NCBI RefSeq assembly: GCF_002272245.1
Contig: NZ_NPDD01000091.1
Coordinates: 1-50,136 of the forward strand
DNA length: 50,136 bases
DNA from: Bacillus sp. 7884-1
GTDB lineage: Bacteria; Bacillota; Bacilli; Bacillales; Cytobacillaceae
Direction of reading: 5' to 3'
Of the stretch, positions 45,045 to 50,136 are shown one piece after another. Numbering within the stretch: the first letter of the stretch is position 1; each line of letters opens with the position of its first letter. The position numbers and the translations under genes are program-made. The notes beneath the pieces were generated by a model that saw only the letters and a program-made list of their open reading frames with translations, was not told the origin of the DNA and did not search any database.

Positions 45045-46071
45045 CTTCTTTTGCCTGCCTCGCTTGTTCATCAATTTCTGTCATTCTCATCACAACATAT
45101 TCGGAATTCTTTAAATGCCAGTATTTACGCTGGAGCATCCGCACAAATTTCAGTTCATTTTTTGGCTGTTCTTTTTTATAATACCGCTCGACCACCTGGA
45201 TAATCGGAATGGGATAAGCTAAATAACTGAAGAAAAGAAGTTTTTCGTCGGTTTTAAAGGGAAAGTATTTAAAGTAATGATATACCCACTCGACAGCCTC
45301 ATCATTCCGTGTTGGCTGTGTATTAAAGGTACGTGATAGATATGGTAATAGATCATGAATCGGTGAGCCGTAACGGGCATTTTCAAAGTTTATAAAATAA
45401 CCGTAACCCTTATCGTCGTAAAGGAAATGCTCGGATGATAATTTCCCATGGGTAATCACCATTCGTGCTTTTTCTGCTTCCTTTGTCTTTTCATACCATT
45501 CTTCGAATTTCGTTTTTGAAAATCGAAGCGCCTGGCTTATTTCGTTATAGTACAAGCAAAACAAAAGTTCAAAAGGAGACATGTAGGTCTTTTTTTCACA
45601 TTCATCGATAAACCCATCCAGAAACTCCTGATTTTTATCGAGCAGCGCAATGGTTTTATCATAATGTTCTTCCCGTTCTTCTTTATTCACAGCGATCTCT
45701 TTTGCAGATAATGTGTGGAGCCTGGCTAATTCACGAAATAGCTGCTGGTGTTTATGAGTACGGTCTTCCTTTATTTCATTGGACATCCAAGGCATTAAGT
45801 AATATAGGTTTTTATCATGGAGGACCGCATACCTTCCGTCCATTGTCGGATAAATGGGCACAATCCGATTGTAGCCCTTTTGGTAAAGAAGATGGACATG
45901 GCGAATAAAATCTGTCCCCGTAGTTGGAACGATTTTCTTCAATGCAAACGTCCCTTTATCGGAATAGATTTTTTTAATATTGCCGTGTTCCTCAACGAAA
46001 TAGGGCATTACTTGATAGTTATTTAATATGGGTATAAGTGGTTCCACCAGGTTCGAATCACTCATCAACAT
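45028..46071 (-). CDS. ysxE: YsxE, CotS-family spore coat kinase-like protein
   Basis: 347 residues of the CotS/YsxE group, which has an aminoglycoside-phosphotransferase-like fold. Visible are ALKKIVPTTGTDF (N-lobe lysine), MVITHGKLSSEHFLYDDKGYGYFINFENARYGSPIHDL (catalytic loop with HGKLSSEHFL and a metal-binding-like INFE), and a helical C-lobe. The usual catalytic Asp is not evident (Lys-Leu-Ser-Ser), so activity is doubtful. It follows spoVID, its standard partner in the coat cluster. ATG has AAGG 7 nt upstream. Confidence 0.9.
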   Translation of the reverse strand: MLMSDSNLVEPLIPILNNYQVMPYFVEEHGNIKKIYSDKGTFALKKIVPTTGTDFIRHVHLLYQKGYNRIVPIYPTMDGRYAVLHDKNLYYLMPWMSNEIKEDRTHKHQQLFRELARLHTLSAKEIAVNKEEREEHYDKTIALLDKNQEFLDGFIDECEKKTYMSPFELLFCLYYNEISQALRFSKTKFEEWYEKTKEAEKARMVITHGKLSSEHFLYDDKGYGYFINFENARYGSPIHDLLPYLSRTFNTQPTRNDEAVEWVYHYFKYFPFKTDEKLLFFSYLAYPIPIIQVVERYYKKEQPKNELKFVRMLQRKYWHLKNSEYVVMRMTEIDEQARQAKEGAQQQ

Positions 46072-46108
46072 TCAACTGCCTTTCGCTCATGGAAAGTCCT
46101 TAAAAGGA

Positions 46109-46136
46109 TGTGAGCAGGTTTTGAAACCCGCTCACA
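46109..46136 (-). terminator. stem-loop between spoVID and ysxE
   Basis: TGTGAGCAGGTT (46109-46120) pairs with AACCCGCTCACA (46125-46136) with one G-T pair. The T tract on the minus strand is short, so it probably attenuates rather than fully separates the two genes. Confidence 0.5.
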
Positions 46137-46150
46137 CTGCTTTTGGCTTA

Positions 46151-47257
46151 TTATTTTTTTGCAAAGGCAACCGGTACATATAATACTTGACCCTCATACA
46201 CATCTTGATTGAGTTCAAGATTATTGTAACGCAGCAGATTTGGTACGGAAACGTCATAACGGTCGGAAAGACTGTCGAGCGTATCGCCCTTTTGGACAAT
46301 ACACACTTTTAATCTAGCTTGATCGGAGCTATCTTCCTTGCGGGCAAAGAACTCCGTTAGTGTCATGGTTTTCTTCTTTGTATTCTTCTTTTTCGCTTGT
46401 TTTGGCGGTGCTTCTGGGGAGGATGAACTTTCTTCTAAAACTGGCTCTTTTGGTTCTGCTGGGACTTCTATTTCTTGTTGAATTGGTTCTGCTGGAGGTT
46501 CCTCGACGATTTCCTCCATCTCATCGACGGGCTCACTAACTTCACTTCTGGCATGCTCAAAAACTAGAGGTCGCTGAGGCACTACTTCAATCTCTTCCTC
46601 TTCATCTTCCTCTGGCTCTTGATACGAAAAGGTTGGGAATTTCGGAAAAGCTTCAACCTTTTCCTCCTCTGGCTGCTTTCTTGCTTCAGCCTCAAACAAG
46701 AAAGTATCCTCAAATTGATTTTCTTCTTGGTGTATTTCTTCTGGTTCTTCTACTCTTGGAACCTCAACCTGATAACGATGGAGTACTTCATACTCTTCTT
46801 CTTCCTCAACTACTTCTTCTTGCTGAGTAGAATCATACAAGCCGCTGATGGTTAGTTCTGCAGATAGTTTTAGACAGCTGCGTTCCGGAATAGAATAATC
46901 AAAGGACTCCACAATAACATCGATATCATAAATGCTCTGGATTCGATTATTTGGTATGGTAATATCAACTGGAAAACGATGTGAAAATTCACAAATGCCT
47001 TCCTCTTGTGGATCTACTCTTTCCACATACTTCTGGTTAGGTACATTGTCTTCTTCTTCCACTGCACTTTCTTCGTCATTTCTATATTCGCCTGTTAATT
47101 CCAGCGAACCACGTATGGTTACGTATTGATCATTTTCCTGGATGGTAATATCCGGGTCTAGAGAAATCGACACAAATTCAGCTACTTCCTGTCCCTTTCT
47201 AAACCACAAAGATTCCTCCAAGGAAAATCGCAGGCACGATTGATTCTCCTGAGACAA
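46151..47257 (-). CDS. spoVID: spore coat morphogenetic protein SpoVID
   Basis: SpoVID drives encasement of the forespore by the coat and binds SafA and SpoIVA. 368 residues: an N-terminal beta-rich domain (LRFSLEESLWFRKGQEVAEFVSISLDP, 1-125), a long acidic Glu/Pro-rich middle (about 150-300), a Lys-rich KKKNTKKKTMTLTEFFA segment, and a C-terminal LysM domain (about 317-365, VCIVQKGDTLDSLSDRYDVS). Start is TTG, 5 nt after GGAGGAG. A sigma-E-like promoter lies 53-81 nt upstream. Confidence 0.94.
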   Translation of the reverse strand: MSQENQSCLRFSLEESLWFRKGQEVAEFVSISLDPDITIQENDQYVTIRGSLELTGEYRNDEESAVEEEDNVPNQKYVERVDPQEEGICEFSHRFPVDITIPNNRIQSIYDIDVIVESFDYSIPERSCLKLSAELTISGLYDSTQQEEVVEEEEEYEVLHRYQVEVPRVEEPEEIHQEENQFEDTFLFEAEARKQPEEEKVEAFPKFPTFSYQEPEEDEEEEIEVVPQRPLVFEHARSEVSEPVDEMEEIVEEPPAEPIQQEIEVPAEPKEPVLEESSSSPEAPPKQAKKKNTKKKTMTLTEFFARKEDSSDQARLKVCIVQKGDTLDSLSDRYDVSVPNLLRYNNLELNQDVYEGQVLYVPVAFAKK

Positions 47258-47309
47258 AGCGACTCCTCCTTTCGTTTCCTTTTACGCAAAAAATCACTAT
47301 GTCACTTAC

Positions 47310-47338
47310 ACAATATGAACCATAGCCATTAAATATGA
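47310..47338 (-). promoter_or_regulatory. candidate sigma-E promoter of spoVID
   Basis: On the minus strand TCATATT (47332-47338) and CATATTGT (47310-47317) are 14 nt apart, as at safA and spoIVFA. spoVID is sigma-E dependent in B. subtilis. Confidence 0.62.
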
Positions 47339-47404
47339 TAAAAAAGCCTTCCTACGCGAAAAAGTTTAAGATATGAGGGTTCTTTGAATTGGAATAGGAA
47401 GGAA

Positions 47405-47630
47405 TCACGCGGAGTTTTGAGAACCGGCAAAAGTAAAATAGGCGGAGATTTTCCGGTTAAATGCATAATGGAGCTCGTTTCGGGGTAAATAAGCGGAGGT
47501 TTTCCGCTTAATCAAAGAATTATCTCCCATTTTCGAGTTTTTCAAGTCAATAGGCGGAATCTCTCCGTCTATTTAAGCCACTTTTAATAACAATTATGAA
47601 TTAAGCGGAAATTTTCCGTCTATTTATCAA
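47405..47630. repeat. array of small GCGGA...TCCGC hairpin repeats
   Basis: The 473-nt gap between spoVID and hemL holds four related units of the form A-A-T-A-R-GCGGA-N4-6-TCCG-Y-N-T-A, centred near 47450, 47500, 47562 and 47614, and a degenerate fifth at 47408. GCGGA starts are 51, 62 and 51 bp apart. Each is an imperfect palindrome (best: TAAGCGGAGGTTTTCCGCTTA). No gene is visible in this gap. Confidence 0.75.
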
Positions 47631-47686
47631 CTCGGGTTTTAAGTGCAGAATTTTTAATTTATGTTCCATAATATAGTTCAAATCCA

Positions 47687-47717
47687 TAAAAAAACACTCA
47701 CGTATTGAAGGTGAGTG
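47687..47717 (-). terminator. terminator after hemL
   Basis: Stem CACTCAC (47695-47701) pairs with GTGAGTG (47711-47717); on the minus strand a run of seven T follows. Confidence 0.82.
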
Positions 47718-47730
47718 CCTGAAAAGGGTA

Positions 47731-49017
47731 TTATTTTAGTTTTGAAAAAGCAATTTCTACTGCTTTAATGGTTTTTTCGATGTCTTCATCGGTATGAGCA
47801 GTTGATAAGAACAATCCTTCGAATTGAGATGGCGGAAGGAATACTCCTTGTTCAGCCATTTCGCGATAATACTGAGCAAAAAATTCTAAGTTAGAGGTTT
47901 TTGCTGTTTCATAGTTAATTACATTTTCTTTAGTAAAGAAGAAACCAATCATGGAACCTGCACGGTTGAAGGTTACCGGAATATCGTATTTTTCAGCCGC
48001 TGCTACAATTCCTTTTTCAAGTAAATCTCCCAAACGTTTGAACTCTTCATAATGCTCTGGTGTTAATTGACTTAATGTCTCATAACCAGCCGTCATCGCA
48101 AGTGGATTTCCGGAAAGTGTTCCTGCTTGATAGATAGGTCCGGCTGGAGCGATTTGATGCATGATTTCGGCTTTACCGCCGTAAGCACCAACTGGCAGCC
48201 CGCCGCCAATTACTTTTCCAAGACAAGTGATATCAGGCATGATATTGAAATAGCCTTGTGCGCAATTGTAGCCGACCCGGAAACCAGTCATCACTTCATC
48301 AAAAATCAGCAATGCTCCGTTATCAGTCGTAATCTCACGAAGACCTTCTAAGAATCCAGGAAGCGGCGGTACAAGTCCCATGTTCCCTGCAACCGGTTCA
48401 ACGATAATACAAGCAATATCATCACCAAATTGTTCGAACGCGTATTTAACGCCTTCAAGGTCATTGTAGGCTACTGTAATCGTGTTCTTAGCCACTCCTT
48501 CAGGTACGCCAGGGCTGTCTGGCAAGCCAAGTGTCGCAACACCAGATCCTGCTTTAATCAATAAGGAATCGCCATGTCCATGGTAACAGCCTTCAAATTT
48601 CAAAATCTTGTTACGGCCTGTATAACCGCGTGCTAAGCGGAGTGCACTCATGGTCGCTTCTGTTCCAGATGATACCATCCTTATCACTTCGATCGATGGC
48701 ACACGTTCAATCACTAGCTTAGCCAGTTCATTTTCCATTAAGGTCGGTGCACCATAGCTTGTACCAAGCTCAGCTACCTTTTTAATGCCTTCAACCACAC
48801 GATCATTTGTATGGCCAAGTATTAGCGGTCCCCATGATAATACGTAATCGATGTATTCATTGCCATCGATATCATAGATTTTTGAACCTTTTCCTCTTTC
48901 CATGAAAATCGGATCCATATTGACTGATTTAAAGGCACGTACCGGGCTGTTAACGCCGCCAGGCATCATGTTCTGGGCTTCTTTAAATGCTTCTACTGAT
49001 TTTGTATATGAGCGCAT
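47731..49017 (-). CDS. hemL: glutamate-1-semialdehyde 2,1-aminomutase HemL
   Basis: Makes 5-aminolevulinate from glutamate-1-semialdehyde in tetrapyrrole synthesis, using PLP. I start at ATG 49017, 6 nt after GAGGAA, giving 428 residues beginning [15 protein letters not shown]; the upstream frame overlaps hemB and has no ribosome site. Visible motifs are [58 protein letters not shown] (PLP lysine) and [13 protein letters not shown]. It follows hemB as in the Bacillus hemAXCDBL operon. Confidence 0.97.
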   Translation of the reverse strand: MRSYTKSVEAFKEAQNMMPGGVNSPVRAFKSVNMDPIFMERGKGSKIYDIDGNEYIDYVLSWGPLILGHTNDRVVEGIKKVAELGTSYGAPTLMENELAKLVIERVPSIEVIRMVSSGTEATMSALRLARGYTGRNKILKFEGCYHGHGDSLLIKAGSGVATLGLPDSPGVPEGVAKNTITVAYNDLEGVKYAFEQFGDDIACIIVEPVAGNMGLVPPLPGFLEGLREITTDNGALLIFDEVMTGFRVGYNCAQGYFNIMPDITCLGKVIGGGLPVGAYGGKAEIMHQIAPAGPIYQAGTLSGNPLAMTAGYETLSQLTPEHYEEFKRLGDLLEKGIVAAAEKYDIPVTFNRAGSMIGFFFTKENVINYETAKTSNLEFFAQYYREMAEQGVFLPPSQFEGLFLSTAHTDEDIEKTIKAVEIAFSKLK

Positions 49018-49046
49018 TTTGAGTTCCTCTTTTCGAGTTGTTGTAA

Positions 49047-50027
49047 TTAGTTGTCTTCTTTTAACCAGCGGCATGCGTCTTTAGCTGCATAAGTAATAAT
49101 AAGGTCTGCGCCTGCACGTTTGAAGGCGATTAACATTTCCATAACGGTTTGTTTCTCGTCAATCCAGCCGTTTGCTGCTGCTGCTTTAATCATCGAATAT
49201 TCACCGCTTACGTTATAGGCAACAACAGGAAGATTGTAGTTGTTTTTAACATCACGAACAATATCAAGGTAAGGCATACCTGGTTTCACGATTAAGAAAT
49301 CTGCCCCTTCTGCTACATCGGATTCTGCTTCTCTGAAAGCCTCCATCCGGTTGGCAGGGTCCATTTGATAGGTTTTGCGGTCACCGAATTGTGGTGCACC
49401 TTCAGCAGCCTCACGGAAAGGTCCGTAAAAGGCAGAAGCATATTTAACGGCATAAGACATAATTGGTATTTCCTTAAAACCAGCTTCATCTAATCCAGCA
49501 CGAATGGCTGCCACAAAGCCGTCCATCATATTCGATGGAGCAATAATATCAGCACCAGCTTCAGCTTGAGCGATTGCTGTTTTTACCAATAATTCAAGAG
49601 ATGGATCATTTAAGATTTGATCGCCTTCCACCATTCCGCAGTGGCCATGGCTGGTATATTCGCACAAGCAAGTATCCGCGACAACAATCATTTCTGGGTA
49701 ATGTTCTTTTATGTAACGAGTGGCCACTTGGATAATGCCGTGGTCATGAAACGCTTGTGTACCACATTCGTCTTTTGTGGCTGGAATTCCGAATAATAAA
49801 ACGGATTTAATTCCATGTTCAACGATATCATCCATTTCAGCTTTTAGATTGTCCATTGAAACTTGGAATACACCTGGCATAGAAGATACTTCTCTGCGGA
49901 TGTTTTCACCTTCATAAATAAATAATGGATAGATGAAATCCTCTGGTCTTAAGTGGTTTTCACGGACAAGTGCACGCATATTCACACTTGAACGTAATCG
50001 GCGATGACGTGAAAATTGAAGTTCCAT
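49047..50027 (-). CDS. hemB: delta-aminolevulinate dehydratase (porphobilinogen synthase) HemB
   Basis: Condenses two 5-aminolevulinate molecules to porphobilinogen. 326 residues with [22 protein letters not shown] at the start, the zinc-binding [15 protein letters not shown] (three cysteines, so the zinc-dependent type), the first Schiff-base lysine in [14 protein letters not shown] and the second in [14 protein letters not shown]. hemL starts 29 nt after its stop. GGGGG lies upstream of the ATG. The rest of the hem operon would be beyond the right edge. Confidence 0.98.
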   Translation of the reverse strand: MELQFSRHRRLRSSVNMRALVRENHLRPEDFIYPLFIYEGENIRREVSSMPGVFQVSMDNLKAEMDDIVEHGIKSVLLFGIPATKDECGTQAFHDHGIIQVATRYIKEHYPEMIVVADTCLCEYTSHGHCGMVEGDQILNDPSLELLVKTAIAQAEAGADIIAPSNMMDGFVAAIRAGLDEAGFKEIPIMSYAVKYASAFYGPFREAAEGAPQFGDRKTYQMDPANRMEAFREAESDVAEGADFLIVKPGMPYLDIVRDVKNNYNLPVVAYNVSGEYSMIKAAAANGWIDEKQTVMEMLIAFKRAGADLIITYAAKDACRWLKEDN

Positions 50028-50086
50028 TTATATTTACCCCCAAATTTTGTTAGAAATGCTATGTTAAATGAGTCTGTTGATTGTAA

Positions 50087-50136
50087 CGTAAGGCGCTTCG
50101 CTTTCCGCAGGCGTTGCGGGAAGCCTCCTCGGCGCT
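50087..50136. repeat. GC-rich intergenic repeat, cut by the right edge
   Basis: The last 50 bases (from GTAACGTAAGGCGCTTCGCTTTCCGCAGGCG onward) are far richer in G+C than the surroundings. They have partial inverted symmetry around GGCGTTGCGGG, with GGCGCTTCG near one end and CGGCGCT at the other. The pattern resembles intergenic elements common in Bacillaceae genomes. It lies just upstream of hemB. Confidence 0.5.

Noticed and set aside
46619..46855. Phe/Leu-rich plus-strand frames opposite spoVID
   Set aside because: They mirror the Glu-rich SpoVID middle region on the other strand.

Overview
The window reads as a chromosomal segment of a low-GC, endospore-forming member of the Bacillaceae. 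It keeps the Bacillus subtilis-type order safA-nadA-nadC-nadB / nifS-niaR / pheA-pheB-obg-spo0B / rpmA-prp-rplU / spoIVFB-spoIVFA / minD-minC-mreD-mreC-mreB-radC-maf-spoIIB / comC / folC-valS / ysxE-spoVID / hemL-hemB, nearly all on the minus strand. Sporulation genes (safA, spo0B, spoIVFA, spoIVFB, spoIIB, spoVID, ysxE) mark a spore former. Three of them (safA, spoIVFA, spoVID) carry upstream sequences that fit sigma-E promoters with identical 14-nt spacers. The genus cannot be fixed from this window; a Neobacillus/Mesobacillus-like relative would fit.

Layout. 0-6 kb: the coat morphogen SafA (cut by the window edge), the NAD de novo operon nadB-nadC-nadA, and the divergent nifS-niaR pair with a candidate NiaR operator between them. 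6-14 kb: phenylalanine synthesis, Obg, Spo0B, the L21-Prp-L27 ribosomal operon with its leader, an RNase G gene that B. subtilis lacks, and the SpoIVF complex. 14-16.8 kb: a plus-strand insert not found at this place in B. subtilis. It encodes a tandem-duplicated aminopropyltransferase-like protein whose N-terminal copy has lost its key residues, a SpeD-type pyruvoyl decarboxylase homologue with an altered residue before the cleavage serine, and a C1q/BclA-like jelly-roll protein. A 21-bp tandem repeat that is also readable as a small peptide follows. 17-24 kb: Min and Mre division and shape genes, radC, maf, spoIIB.

24-37 kb: where B. subtilis has only comC, this genome has a type IV pilus locus. 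It holds pilB, pilT, pilC, pilA, pilD, pilM, pilN, pilO, a further pilin, two unassigned membrane or surface proteins, and a divergent three-gene minor-pilin operon. PilT implies retraction. PilB starts with a tandem MshEN (c-di-GMP-binding) domain, and a GGEEF diguanylate cyclase without an I-site lies directly beside the locus with its own promoter. This suggests local c-di-GMP control of pilus extension.

38-50 kb: folC, valS with a complete T-box leader, an O-antigen-ligase-like membrane protein, ysxE-spoVID, and hemL-hemB, with two kinds of intergenic repeat (a hairpin array at 47.4-47.6 kb and a GC-rich element cut by the right edge). The least ordinary parts are the 14-17 kb cassette and the pilus/c-di-GMP locus.
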